This document shows, one piece after another, positions 12,185 to 26,503 of a stretch of DNA of 64,000 nucleotides. The stretch is from Daucus carota subsp. sativus. Its lineage: Eukaryota; Streptophyta; Magnoliopsida; Apiales; Apiaceae. Position 1 is the first letter of the stretch, and each line of letters begins with the position of its first letter. The translations under genes and the position numbers were made by a program. The stretch covers positions 31,298,527-31,362,526 of the forward strand of contig NC_030384.2 in the NCBI RefSeq assembly GCF_001625215.2. Direction: 5' to 3'. Under the pieces are notes generated by a model. The model had not been told where the DNA came from. It ran no database searches and saw nothing but the letters and a program-made list of their open reading frames with translations.

Positions 12185-12510
12185 CTCTCTCTGGTGATAA
12201 TTCTCTTGCTTGATTTCTAACTCGATGGTGCCGTTCTTCTGCAACGATAAGTGAAGGCTGTTTATATATTATTAAAAATAATAAAGGTTGTTGCAAGCAA
12301 ATGTAGTTATAGATCGCTATGTGGGAGTCGACAAATTGAAATAGGGGAAAAAATATAGTCTTGACATGATATTGATGGATGATATCAATAAATTAACTAT
12401 TAGTGATGTATGTTTGTTGGTTATTCTTTTATAATATTTGTTTTGTTCATCGGACATGTTTGTTGTTGTTAGTTTTTATATGATTATTTTGTATATAGGA
12501 CAATATGGTG

Positions 12511-12829
12511 GAGAAGCGAGGGCGTGTAGGTGGCGCCTCTCACGTCGCTCCGTTTTATTTTTCTAATTTTCTGAAATTTTTGGATGAAAACTATCAAAAA
12601 TTAAAATTACCTTTTTTAGTTTCGGGTACATTAGAAGCAAGTTTCAGAATCTGATTTTGTTTCAGATTATTTACGGAATATAGTAGCTTGAAAGTTTTAA
12701 TCTGATTTTTTTTCATATTATTTGATTATGGGAAAGAGTAGCACACAAGTTTCTCTACACCTGTAAATAGATCATAAGGTTTTGAATCATCTAAACACAA
12801 CCTCCTCTCTCTTAATACTACAACCTCAC
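12511..12829 (+). repeat. Helitron-internal direct repeat, copy 2
   Basis: Starts GAGAAGCGAGGGCGTGTAGG. It matches copy 1 with scattered substitutions and small indels, and lies about 650 bp further on. It could be a second Helitron 5' end from a tandem or nested insertion. Confidence 0.85.
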
Positions 12830-13414
12830 GGATTTAAGTTAGATGTTTTTGTGCACAATCAATCCAAAAAAATTGACGGAAGGTGACAATGTAAGAACGT
12901 GATTACTTTAAAAAAAACACAAATAAAATAAAGATTCGTCGTACTTTAAATTGTTAATTACCTGTATAAATTTATTTTTATATTTTCACCATGAATTATA
13001 ATCCAATTTTGCAAATTTATATATTAGTATTGGTATTACATCAAGATTTTTATAAAATAAAATTTATTTTATCCTACAAATATTAATTTTGAAACGTTAA
13101 TATAATTTTTATAGATAGCCACAAAATTATTTTATTCTACAAATATTAATATTGAATCATTAATATAATTTTTATAGGCCGCCGCAACGCGCGGCTTCTC
13201 AACTAGTTAGGAATAATCAAAAATCAAAAGTAATTCGTGATCAGATACGGCTTGACACAACGGAAGCAAAAGTAAAATATAAAAAAACAGAATATATTGG
13301 TAATTTATGAAATCAAACATTCAAGAGCAGTCCTAAAGATTAGCATCTCCACATCTGAGAAACAAATGAAGAAACTCTACATCATAACCAACTTCCCAAA
13401 CACACAACACTAAG

Positions 13415-14290
13415 ATGATGAAAGGGTTGCCTCGTAAGATCCAGAGCATCAGTGGCAACATCACCAATGTGGTACTAAAAAAGTGCTTATTTCTCACCAT
13501 CTTCATTGCTGTCATAATCACCGGCTCCCTCACCATCACCACCTTAATCAGTTCAAGCGCCACCTCCGCCCTCTGCACCTACGTTACACGAAGCAACACA
13601 GATTCCCATTCTGCCCCCCAGGTGGACGCCCTCCTCCACTACGCCACCTCCCGCGATATCGCCCAGCAGACCTTCAACGAGATCACTCTGTCTCTCAATG
13701 TGCTTCGTTCAATCTCCCCATGCAACTTTCTTGTTTTTGGCTTAGGCCATGATTCCCTCATGTGGGCCGCCTTCAATCCACGTGGAGTCACTCTGTTTCT
13801 CGAGGAAGATATTAAGGCGGTGCACACGGTGCTCAGCAGGGCTCCGCTCCTCCGTGTGCATGCAGTGAGGTATGACACTAGGCTTTCGGATGCTGATGAT
13901 CTTTTAGCGTCGTATAAGTCAGTGAAGGAGTGCTTGCCACCGCGGCTGAGCCTGCAGGGGAATGTGCAGTGCAGGCTGGCTCTGAGTGAGCTTCCGCATG
14001 AGGTTTATAGGAGGGAGTGGGATGTGATCATGATTGATGCGCCAAAAGGGTATTTTGCGGCTGCGCCTGGGAGAATGGCGGTGATATTTTCAGCGGCTGT
14101 GATGGCGAGGGGGAGGAAGAAGCCGGGATTGACGCATGTGTTCTTGCATGATGTGAATAGGAGGGTGGAGAGGATGTTTGCCGAGGAGTTTTTGTGTAAG
14201 AAGTATTTGGTGAAGGCGGTAGATAGGTTGTGGCATTTTGCAATTCCACCTGCAAGAGATGATGGTAGTAAAAAAATTTCATTCTGTTGA
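13415..14290 (+). CDS. IRX15-like DUF579 protein (xylan biosynthesis)
   Basis: Single-exon gene for a 291-residue DUF579 protein of the IRX15/IRX15-L branch. Family members act in the Golgi in glucuronoxylan deposition in secondary walls; related GXM proteins are glucuronoxylan 4-O-methyltransferases. After a short cytosolic N terminus there is one membrane anchor at about residues 22-45 (CLFLTIFIAVIITGSLTI), consistent with a type II Golgi protein. The luminal domain begins with DALLHYATSRDIAQQT. It has the family signature SPCNFLVFGLGHDSLMW (101-117), the acidic LFLEED and the WDVIMIDAPKGYF motif (202-214), and ends with KYLVKAVDRLWHFAIPP. It is slightly shorter than the usual 310-320 residues. 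Two adjacent ATGs (13415, 13418) are both possible starts. A Helitron ends about 210 bp upstream, close to the likely TATA-type region at about 13276. Confidence 0.92.
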   Translation: MMKGLPRKIQSISGNITNVVLKKCLFLTIFIAVIITGSLTITTLISSSATSALCTYVTRSNTDSHSAPQVDALLHYATSRDIAQQTFNEITLSLNVLRSISPCNFLVFGLGHDSLMWAAFNPRGVTLFLEEDIKAVHTVLSRAPLLRVHAVRYDTRLSDADDLLASYKSVKECLPPRLSLQGNVQCRLALSELPHEVYRREWDVIMIDAPKGYFAAAPGRMAVIFSAAVMARGRKKPGLTHVFLHDVNRRVERMFAEEFLCKKYLVKAVDRLWHFAIPPARDDGSKKISFC

Positions 14291-15487
14291 ACTATAAGCT
14301 TTTGGTTTTGAGTTTTCATATATATTTTGCTAGTTTAGGGTTAGGACTACTACAACACACTGTGCTTCATTCATCATTACTTATATACATGTATAACCCG
14401 AGTCAGAAATTAAGAAGAATTTATACCTACAATATCATCTTAGAAACGCAAAAAGAAATAGACAACAGAAAGATTGAAAATGAGAGAGTTTGTGCAATGC
14501 ATTTATGTATTCCCCATATACATGTCATGCATGTAAGAAGAAAAATGCTAAAGCCAAAGACTGGAGATACCCTTGAGTTTTAAGCTGCAATAGCATAAGC
14601 TGAATGTTGCATCAAAGATGGAGAGGACCATAGAGTTCATTAGTGTTGGCTATAAACAATACCATAAGCTCCAAACCCAACCTTTATCTTTAATATTCTC
14701 CAGACTATCTGCAAAATTTCATGCATTTCCCACTTTTTTTGCTTCTACAAGAATAGATGTTTTCTACGCCATCCCTCTGCCAGTTGGCCAACGCCAAGTT
14801 GCTAACATCCATTAGTGGGAAAAGGCAAGGTTCTGTCATTTGTGACATGAAGTGATGAAAGAGTATTAGTAATTTAGTATAGAGTTTGGATGGTACAAAT
14901 ATCTCTCTCCTGCTCCTTAATTAGCCTAAAGAAAAACTCTTCCCTGCACCTTAATTAGCTAAACAAAAAGCTATCTCCTGCTGCTTTATGTTTTAGGCAG
15001 AAAGATGAAGCTCAATCAGTCCATATTCAGTTCATGCTAAAAGTATATCCACATTATTTGTTTTTACATTCATTCAGTCTCTTGATCAACAACCTATTTC
15101 ACACTAAATCTAGTCAGTATCAGAGTATCTTATCTCTTTTTCCTGGTCCGAGTTTGTTACCAAGGAATGTATATTTGGATTTCTCTGATAGACCCTGCTG
15201 GCAGATGACTGAAAATTAGAACAGTCTGTTGAACTGGAAGCTGATAAATACAGATATGGCAGTTGCTTAGTCTTCATTGTTAATGATTGCATTTAGATCC
15301 TAATAGGGCAAATTTTGCGACTTGCTTGGGTTTCAAGTGGTGGTCTGCAAGGCATCAAAGCCCTTGTTTGGTATTATCAGATTTGCTCAAGACTGTACCT
15401 CACTAGCCTCTTCATAAGATTCCAGTATTTGTTAAGATTTTACTTAGTCTCGGAGTCATGGTGCAAGGATTCTAAGAGTTCAAACAC
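14291..15487. other. Intergenic DNA downstream of the IRX15-like gene
   Basis: About 1.2 kb with the 3' UTR of the preceding gene and otherwise no recognisable gene or transposon end. Confidence 0.5.
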
Positions 15488-15489
15488 TA

Positions 15490-15819
15490 GGGTTGCGTTC
15501 ACTTGGATGGAATGGAATGAGCGGGAATGGAATGAAAATATATAGAGAAGTTTTATGGAGAAAGAAGAAAGTATGAGACAATAATGATTAAATATGAGTG
15601 AGTTAAAACTTTTCATGAAGAAGATTATAGGAAAACATGATGAACAAATGGAATGAACATTCCTTCCATAACATGTGGGTTAGATTTGTAGTTCAAATAC
15701 TTGGAATGGAATGATTCAATGAATGAAAATTAGAGATAATTTCTCTAATCACCCCCAATTTATAGTACAAATTCCATTCTATTCTCCCCTCATTCCATTT
15801 CATACAAGTGAACACAGCC
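15490..15819. mobile_element. MITE with imperfect terminal inverted repeats
   Basis: The left end GGGTTGCGTTCACTTG and the right end CAAGTGAACACAGCC form imperfect inverted repeats, flanked by TA on each side (15488-15489 and 15820-15821). The inner sequence is also partly self-complementary (GGAATGGAATGA / TCATTCCATT). The superfamily is uncertain. Confidence 0.65.
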
Positions 15820-15821
15820 TA

Positions 15822-16756
15822 GGATTTGTGCAAGGATTATAATTTTTGTTAAGATTTTGCCTTATATTCTATTAACAATATCCACTGTCGAGACATCCAA
15901 TACTACAAAAACTCAATATCTATGGATGCTCTACTTATCAATATAGCATGTGATTTTTACAAACTGACATACACTTACCTTCTCAAGGAATGCAGACCAG
16001 TCATCCATACATGAATGTGCCTGGGTATCTGCATTTGTTCCAGGGGCAAAGGGTAAGATGTATGCATATATCACCCTACTCCAAATTCGAGTTGATGGGC
16101 TATATGTAGTAGCTCTAAAATTGTCTGAACAAAATCTCTTCAAATTATTGTGACAAATAGATGATTTACCTCCACGGGCAAATTTTGTTGCAGTCTTTCA
16201 GCAAGCAATATTTGCATGGGCGAAATTCAGCTTTTGCTCACATAGTCACATGCAGTCCCTTCCCTAACAAGGTTATTGTTTTGAAAACACCATTAGTTAT
16301 GGAAAGCAATCATGTACTTGTGAAATATGGAAGTCTCTGTCATACAAGTTGTACTGGATGCACAAATACTCCATGACCAAAAGGCCACACTTGAATTCAT
16401 AGCACAACAATTCATGTCACTAGCACTTGACTAACTAAAGATCCCTCATACTAAACTGGCACCAACAAATACAGTCACGTAAAAAATCACCATATAAGTT
16501 ATAACCAATGAAAAAGGACTAGGAGAAATTACAATTTAAAAGAAAAGTCATACACAAGGCATAACAAATCACACACACTGAAGTTTAATAACAAAAATTA
16601 GATTTGCATTAGAAGAATATTTTTATTGATCAGTTTACAATTACATTGGTCAAAACATTAGAACTAACAAATGAAAAGTATCGATCAAGCTCTGGTGAAG
16701 CAGAAGAATATATGAAGCTATCTCCGTTTACTATGAAGGTGGTGCACCATATAATC
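15822..16756. other. Intergenic DNA and probable TOM20 3' UTR
   Basis: Nothing recognisable is encoded. The right end should be the 3' UTR of the minus-strand TOM20 gene. Confidence 0.45.
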
Positions 16757-19700
16757 TTATCTTGGAGGAGGCGAAGGCATATTAGATTTTGCAAACCCTG
16801 TCCATGCTACAATGGCAACAACGAGGATTACCCATCCAAATATGTCATACTTAAGATCACTGCTCTTCTTTGCATTACCAACCTGGAGGTAGGAAATCAC
16901 AAAACATTTTTAATTAACAGTCATGTATAGCTTCCATCACAATTCACAACACTCATTCAAGACGATACTGCCAAATCATTAGACAGGATACTCTTACTTT
17001 CCATCGGTACTAGGTTGGAAGAATGGACCCTGTATAAACCAACACAGATTTGCAATGACAACATGCCTCTGTATTTGAAAAGAGACGACGATAAATTTTT
17101 TAAAATTTAATTCTTAAGAAAAAGTTCCCTGGCATCAAACTGACCAGCTCATCCAAGTTCTCTAGGCATCAAATCATCCAAACTGAAATTTAGGCAATTC
17201 CTCTCTTCTTTTAAAAAAGTTCAAGTAAGGTTACGAGATATATACCCATATCAAGCTCCACGGGTTAGTTCGGTTGGTAAGAGCAAGTGGCAGCAATCTT
17301 GCAGACCAGGGTTAGACTCCCTCAGGAGATGCTTGGCACACTTTGGCACACTTGCCCTTAGTAATTAAGTCCGGATTTACCCAGTTACGGGTGGGGGCAG
17401 TCCATAACCCAAGTAGTTCCAATATCATCCTTGCTTTTCTTTACTATGACAAATTGCTATCCATGTAAAGTCTCCCTCCCACCCTCTCGTTTGTTTTTGG
17501 TAATTACAGACATGTGTCCGTCTGTTGTGTATATATACATAAAAGAAACCTGTGTGTATTATTTTAGAACTGCAGTAACATCAGAACATATTAGATTATG
17601 TCTACAGCTGGCCCGAAACAATCTTTTTCTGTGGTTTCCCTGATCAAACTAGTGACAAAATGATAAACTTAGGCACATAATTTTACTCTAAAAAGTTCTA
17701 TTCTATGGATGCACAAACATATCAGCAGTCATTTAGCACCACAACTGCTAACGAGAGACTATGTCACCCTGGCTTTTTATTGCCTCAAGTACCTGTGTCG
17801 GGCAATTGACACTCGGACATGGGTATAGACATATGCTACCTATGATAGGCTGAAAGCATTGAACTTTTTCAAAATATTGTCAAGTCCAACCGGAAAAATG
17901 GTAGATCACCTTAGCACTTGTAGAGGTTGAAGGGCCTGTCCCCAAGGCTGCTTGCTGAGCAAAACCACCCTGCTTATGGACTTCTGAGTGCAGTTCAGGA
18001 GCCTATAAATAGAAATTGTTTTGCAAGTCAACCAATCCACATCATAAGAAGTTTAAAAAATTATATAGTTAGCTGAAGCACACATTCTACAACATTAACC
18101 AGATTTAAACAATAAACTTACTATAACTAGCAACTACATATATTGCAAAATCATATACAGTTGAATTTAAAGGGTGAATCAGTACATCTGCAAGACTGCA
18201 ACCTTATCATTCTAAGGAATAAATGAATGAAAATCACTAATGATTAACATATAATTTTTATTACAGCCGAGCAGTATCACAGCGCCCAATGAAAATCATG
18301 CAAATGAAATTAAGTTTCAAACTTATGACCTATGTAACCCAGACCCGGGTATGAGTGTCGGACACGGATGCGAGGACTCGGCACATAAGCTTAATGCAAG
18401 TAAAACTTTACATAGACGGATTTATGTGCATTCATAAAAATAATGTCTATTACACATAAATCACATACACTTAATTATAAATGTAATATAATAATATAGA
18501 AACAATTCATTTATGGACCTTGCTCTATGTATAAAAGTCGTAACAAGACCACAACTCGCATTTTGGAGGAATATCTAAAAGGGGGAGGCCACTGCTTGCT
18601 TCATCACCATAATACTATCAACACCAGTTAGCTGCCTCATCCAAATATCAATAAATCCCATTAGCCTTGTTTCCCTTTCATGAGAGAAATGCAAGATAAC
18701 CTGGGACAATATCACATCACCCTTAAATACCCAGGTGTGTTACAATCTTAAAGTTCCCATTTTTACACCATACTTAAATAGGACAGGTGAGAATATTTCG
18801 GATTTAACCATGGATCACCATATTCCATTTAGAGTCTACCTTTCATCAATTCTGGACTTCCACATTTCCACTTTCTAACCCAGGTTTCCCCCTTTGATTG
18901 ATGTACTATTTAAAGGTTTTTAAAGGTCATATACATCAAGGTCGTCAGGCCATCGAGGTAAAATTTAAGAAATAATGCCTTTAATACATAACAGCAAGAC
19001 TTAAAAAGAATGGTTTACCCTTTCTATTAGTGTTTTGATGGCCTGATATAAAAATAGTATGCTAATAAAATAACAAAATTATATGAAAAGAAGTTAAGAT
19101 CAAACCTTAGCGTGCTTAGATCATATCCACATGTTTAAATACTAGATTCTTCAATCGTCTAGGAACACTAATATCACCGATTGAAAACTTTAACTAATCC
19201 ACCCTCAACATATCATGATTTTGTGCACAGTGCACAAGCTAAGAATATGATTAATTTTTCATAATTAATGCAAGAAACCGAGATATCTAAATCTCCCATA
19301 AAACATCTACTTGCTAGAATGCTACACTCCAACTCCAAAACAGAAGTGCACCATGAAGCCATCAATACATAACACAAACTAATATTGTACGCAAATTATA
19401 ATAGACATAGAGTAACATATAGGCGAAGAGATGCACATTCCTATAAATCCTCTGTTTAAAAATATACAAACGAAGAGATATATGCGATCAAATGAAAATG
19501 TATTGAACCCAACACGGAGCAAATCAAATATTACTACTTTTGGATAAATGACCTCCAGTGCCTTCATTTCATTTTATTATCATCATACTGGTATATAGTA
19601 TAATTATTTATAATAATACATTTAGCAAAAAAACCAAAAATAAGATCACTGCACCTTAGCTGCTACTTCCAGAGATTTGAGATAAAGTTCATTCCCTCCA

Positions 19701-20418
19701 TCCTACAAACGCATCAAACTACGTCACATCTATACAACCACAAAGTATAATAAATGCGATAAAACACATTGAATAACAAACAATAACACAATAAAGAACA
19801 AATGGTTACAAATAAGTAAATAACGCATCTAAGTAGATCCACCTGATCAACTGCTTGCTGAAAGTAATCAGCCGCCTTATCGAAATAAACCTTGGCCTCC
19901 TCCGTGTCAGGAGTCAAAAAGGCATAAGAAGTATTCGCATTGCCCATGCACCAAAGAGCATCATGCTTCTTCGGATCAACCATTAGCGCCTCGTCAAATT
20001 TGGACATTGCATCTACGAAATCATCAAACACAAAACCATATCAAACAACATAATTTGAAAATCCTCACTAAGTACAAAGAAAAGGGTAAACTAAGCAAGT
20101 ACCATCAAGCATTTTCTTGGCCTCCACAACATTTTGGTATTGTGATAACTCCAACAGCGCCCCACCCCACCTTGTCAGATTCTATACATTAACAATACAT
20201 TAAAATCAAAACGGCCTAGAAAAAAGAACAGATTTTTATTGCGAGAAATCAATAATCTTGAATTAACACACATAAATACAGAAAATATAGAATCATAAAG
20301 AGAAGATAATTAAAAAAGGAACCTCGGAATCAAGGGGATCTTTGGAATAGGAGGCTTCAGCAGCTTTGCGAGCGTGTTCAAAGAATAAGATACGGTCGAA
20401 ATCTGTTTGCATATCCAT
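16757..20418 (-). CDS. TOM20: Mitochondrial import receptor subunit TOM20 (plant type)
   Basis: Outer-membrane receptor of the TOM complex that recognises mitochondrial presequences. There are six minus-strand coding exons: 20418-20323, 20181-20103, 20012-19843, 19702-19655, 18002-17910 and 16882-16757, all with GT-AG borders, joining in frame to 203 residues. The N terminus [20 protein letters not shown] and the following helices ([63 protein letters not shown]) are the plant TPR-like receptor domain. After a Gly/Ala/Ser-rich linker comes KKSSDLKYD, then a C-terminal membrane anchor at about residues 174-193 ([20 protein letters not shown]), then a short SNMPSPPPR tail. Plant TOM20 is anchored at its C terminus, unlike the animal and fungal receptor. 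Length and order agree with the family. Intron 5 carries a tRNA-derived SINE-like insert. Confidence 0.95.
17263..17420 (+). mobile_element. tRNA-derived SINE-like element in a TOM20 intron
   Basis: Begins GGGTTAGTTCGGTTGGTAAG, resembling a tRNA 5' half with a degenerate A box (TAGTTCGGTTGG). About 40 bases later comes GGGTTAGACTCC, a degenerate B box. An unrelated tail follows. The sequence does not fold as a full tRNA. The 3' boundary is a guess and no target duplication was identified. Confidence 0.5.
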
Positions 20419-20687
20419 CCTTCTAATTTCACGACAACAACCCCAACAAAAATCTCAATTCACAGTTTCTGTGTGTGTTTTTTAGGGCTTTCTGAGTTCC
20501 AGTTTCAAGATAGAAACTGAAATGTGTCCGAGGATATCTTGTCTTCTCTTTTTTTATTTTTCTTTAAAATTCACCTCAAAAATTAAAATACGTGTTTTTT
20601 TTATAAGAATTTTAAGATAAAATAAAATTTGATAAGGTAGTCCGGAGCAGGCGCTCTCTAGTATTTTTCTTTACTAAGTATCCACGG

Positions 20688-21150
20688 TGTGGCAATATTG
20701 GATCCGACCCAATAATCCGACACGAATTCGACCCGTAAAATATGAATTCGGGTTGGAGTTTTTCGGTTTTGGGTCGAATTCGGGTTGACCCAAAATCAAC
20801 CCAGAAAAAGGGCCATTTTCAGGTTATCCGAAGTTGTCCCGAAATTACCCGAACATTAATATATAATATAAATATTATATATTTATATTATTTATATAAT
20901 ATTATTAGTTAAATTTAATAAAAATTTATTTAATTTAATAAAAAATAATTTTTTTGGATTAAAATAATATTTTATTTATTATTTAAAAAAATATTTATTA
21001 ATAAATATTAATTTCCGGGTCGGGTTCGGGTTACCCGCGGGTTCGGGTTGGGTATATTGACCCATTAAAATTTCGGGTCGGGTTAGGGTTAGGTAAAATT
21101 TTTGACCCGCAACTGTCAATCTGACCCGAAACCCGAAATTGCCAGCCCTA
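20688..21150. mobile_element. hAT-like MITE rich in CCCGAA/TTCGGGT motifs
   Basis: Left end TGTGGCAATATTGG and right end CCAGCCCTA (inverse TAGGGCTGGCAAT). Flanks ATCCACGG (20680-20687) and ATCCACAC (21151-21158) look like an 8-bp target duplication with two changes. The interior is mostly degenerate ACCCGA/TCGGGT units around an AT-rich core. About 270 bp upstream of the TOM20 start. Confidence 0.65.
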
Positions 21151-21614
21151 ATCCACACTGCTGGGTGAAAATCGGTACTCGGCGCCGTATTAAATATTTT
21201 CAAACAGAAATATAAATAATTTTGATTTTCTCAAACAAGATTCTTTTCGTTTTATGAGATAATATCAATACAACAAATTTTAAAAAAATAAAAATATTAT
21301 AAAATAAATTTATTTAATAGGAAGCATTTTAATGTAAATTCTAATTTGTTTTCCCAAAGTATATTTTGCAAAACACTTTTCGACAGTTTAACTACAACTA
21401 TAGAGGAATGTGCAATTAAGTAATAGTAATAGTAACAGTGGTGGAGTGTAGAAATATGTTGCTTCATCTTAACATGTTTCTTTGTTCTTTGTGAGACGAT
21501 ATGCTAATATGGCAGCTCATTATAAGCCAGATATCATATTCTTTTCCGGATCGAGTTTTTGATAGGCGCATGTCCATATTGATTTTAAGAATGTTTTGTT
21601 GGCTAATCTTGTAA
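21151..21614. other. AT-rich spacer
   Basis: About 460 bp with no gene or recognisable element ends before the Helitron terminus. Confidence 0.45.
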
Positions 21615-21660
21615 CTAGCATTATAACCCGTGCAAGGCACGAGTTTTTCGGAAAAATCGC
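21615..21660 (-). mobile_element. Helitron 3' terminus (minus orientation)
   Basis: Read on the minus strand, this is a CGTGC-CTT-GCACG hairpin, then GGTTATAATG, then CTAG (21618-21615), followed by host T. This is the usual 3' end of a plant Helitron family. The 5' end (a TC on the minus strand further right) was not located; the Pack-MULE at 21859 may lie inside this element. Confidence 0.65.
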
Positions 21661-21858
21661 TTAATATCGCGTACACCCTTCGTCCAGGTTCTTTACATTG
21701 GGCATCATAATGAAAATTTTCAAAAATAAATTATAAAATTATACTTAGCTAAAGTCTTAAAATACTTGTAAAGTAGTGAAAAAACATGTAAAGAAATGAG
21801 CGGGAGACGTGAAGTATATTTTTGTACTAGAATATATATATTTTAAGAAATAATATTA

Positions 21859-22890
21859 GGGAAATTATGTATGGTGCTATTGTGTAATTGACTTATCTAA
21901 ATGGTACCATTTCGTATTTTTGAGGTGGTACCACTCAGTTTATAATTCGTTAAATATACTACCACTCTCTATCAAAACGTTAAAAACGTTAGTTCACCGT
22001 ATTTATTTCATATTCTTCCTTTAAAAAACACATAAAACACAACTGATATCTGTATTTTTTCTTTGTCTTTTTGAGTTCTTAAAGATTAAACAACTTTTTT
22101 TACAAAAAAAAAAAAAGATTAAACAACTTTTTGATCATGTTGCCAAGAGTACGAGTAATCAAATCAAAACTTGAGACGAGCTCTATCTATTTTGATCATC
22201 AATTTCACGATATCTGAAAACCAAAATGGACGACTTGAATAAGCCATACAAGAGCACTTATTCAAGCACACTATTCGACGTACCTGAAGACTCAAGCTGT
22301 CATTAAACAAAGGACGAATCTGTGTCTGGTACTTTAACGCGAGAATGCTTTTTAAATCCATCACCCTTTTTGCAATTCAATAGTTTCTCCCTAGCACATC
22401 CCAGGGGCCTGTCTATACTATACGTCTCAGCCTCACTATTCCTCAAAACTCTAGCGGGATCCAAGTGATAATTAAAAACTCCAGGAGCTGGATCATCATT
22501 ACTCAAAACAAGATGCGGATATCTGGCAGGTTTCAAAGGATGTTGTATCCTGAAACTGATTATCAATATATACAGAGCTCGTCTCAAGTTTCGATCTAGT
22601 TACTCATACTCTTAAAAGTTAAAACGGACACATGCAACATGATCAAAAAGTTGTTTAATCTTCAAGAACTCAAAAACACATAGAAAAATACGATATCAGT
22701 TATATTTTATGTATTTTTTAACGGAAAAATACGAAATAAATACGATCAACTAAGGTTTTAACGGTTTGATGGACGGAGTTGGTAGGATATTGAACGGATC
22801 ATAAACTGAGTGGTACCACTTGAAAGTCAAAAACACGAAATGATACAATTTAGAGAGCCAATTACACAATGATACCATTCATAATTTCCC
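21859..22890. mobile_element. Pack-MULE (Mutator-like) with long inverted repeats
   Basis: A 1032-bp element ending GGGAAATTATG...CATAATTTCCC. It is flanked by a perfect 9-bp duplication, ATAATATTA (21850-21858 and 22891-22899), diagnostic of Mutator-like elements. The inverted repeats are about 320 bp per arm (21859 to about 22185 and about 22570-22890) with perhaps 80 percent identity. The central 380 bp are unrelated to the arms and contain a receptor-kinase gene fragment. No MURA transposase is present, so it is non-autonomous. Confidence 0.85.
22195..22572 (-). pseudogene. Captured G-type lectin (S-locus) receptor kinase fragment
   Basis: The minus-strand reading inside the Pack-MULE gives two blocks in different frames. 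The first has SNDDPAPGVFNYHLDP and GCAREKLLNCKKGDGFKK followed by KVPDTDSSFV. The second has NDSLSLQ and VCLNKCSCMAYSS. These match the end of the S-locus glycoprotein domain and the start of the PAN domain of SRK-like receptor kinases (family pattern: NC..GDGF...KVPDT, then CL.NCSC.AY). A stop and a frameshift near 22310 separate the blocks. It is far too short for a kinase gene and is best read as captured host sequence. Confidence 0.72.
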
Positions 22891-23073
22891 ATAATATTAT
22901 AACATGATCCTAATCTACAATAAATATGTACGTAATTAATAAGCTTCCTGCCTTGTCAAATCAATTTTCAATATTAGGCTCGAGTAATCTGTTGTCCAGG
23001 GAATACTTTATGTAAATTCGTAGTTTAAGTGCGACAGCAACTATGTAGATCACTGATACAAAAGCCGAACATC

Positions 23074-25889
<2,816 letters not shown>

Positions 25890-26412
25890 TCAGCAACACA
25901 GGAGGAGACAGAGAGAAAATATGAAGGAACAGTTACCATGAAACGGGCAACGTTGTTAGCTTGCTTTTCGACACATAATAAACTGAGAGATCTCCTGCAA
26001 AGTTGACTATTTCACCAACTTCATGTAGGTTCATAGAGCATTTGTTGATTGTTGTAACAGCCATGAGAGAATCACTATCGACAACTACATTATGGAGCTG
26101 CTTGTCAATGATTTAGAAGAGGCTTCTTCAATTCCAGTTATCTCAGCTCTAAAACTGAAACTAATCTGTGGAAAGCCAACACCTTGCCTACTTTAACGTA
26201 CCTCAGTGATCATGCAGGACCGTACCAGCAGAGAAACTGTAGTCATTTAAAAAAACTGTTGCATCCAGATTTATCATAAACTGGTCGGGCTGTGGAGTTC
26301 TCCATTCAACAGGATTAACAACTGTTGGATTCCACTGTAATATTATAGTACAAAAGTGTATGAAGTTGCAATTTGCAGTGATAAGAAATGTATATGCAAC
26401 GTTAACTCTCAT
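25890..26412 (-). pseudogene. Decayed RNase H domain (LINE-type RVT_3)
   Basis: On the minus strand, WRTPQPDQFMINLDATVFLN followed by FSAGTVLHDH matches the start of a plant LINE-type RNase H domain. Further on, VVVDSDSLMAVTTIN and, in another frame, EKQANNVARFM match its later motifs. Stops and frame changes separate the blocks. This is probably the relic of another LINE 3' end; no poly-A tail or upstream RT was seen. Confidence 0.55.
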
Positions 26413-26503
26413 TTGCTATGCTGATGTTGGTAGATAACTCTAGTGTGGGTTATAGATATCTCTTTTCATCCTTTTGCGTTACACCCTCCGTCCTGGTAGA
26501 TTG

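Larger units (their letters stand above)
11838..13206 (+). mobile_element. Non-autonomous Helitron
   Basis: About 1.37 kb. The 5' end is TCAATATACTTATATAAAGG at 11838. The 3' end is a GCCGC/GCGGC hairpin (13178-13182 with 13191-13195), then seven bases, then CTAG (13203-13206). The flanking bases are A on the left and T on the right, the classical Helitron target dinucleotide, and no target duplication is visible. No Rep/helicase ORF is present. The first 330 bases are repeated inside the element (see the direct repeat entries). The 3' end lies about 210 bp before the IRX15-like start codon. Confidence 0.8.

Noticed and set aside
13483-14282. Several 80-100-codon open frames overlapping the IRX15-like gene on other frames
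   Set aside because: Shadow frames of a real, family-matched coding sequence.
17263-17340. Possible functional tRNA gene
   Set aside because: A and B boxes are degenerate and no acceptor stem or full cloverleaf can be drawn; better read as a SINE head inside an intron.
17790-18370. Inverted GTGTCGG/CCGACAC-type patches on both sides of TOM20 exon 5, as if exon 5 lay in a transposon
   Set aside because: The patches match only partly and exon 5 codes for expected TOM20 sequence; more likely two unrelated repeat fragments.
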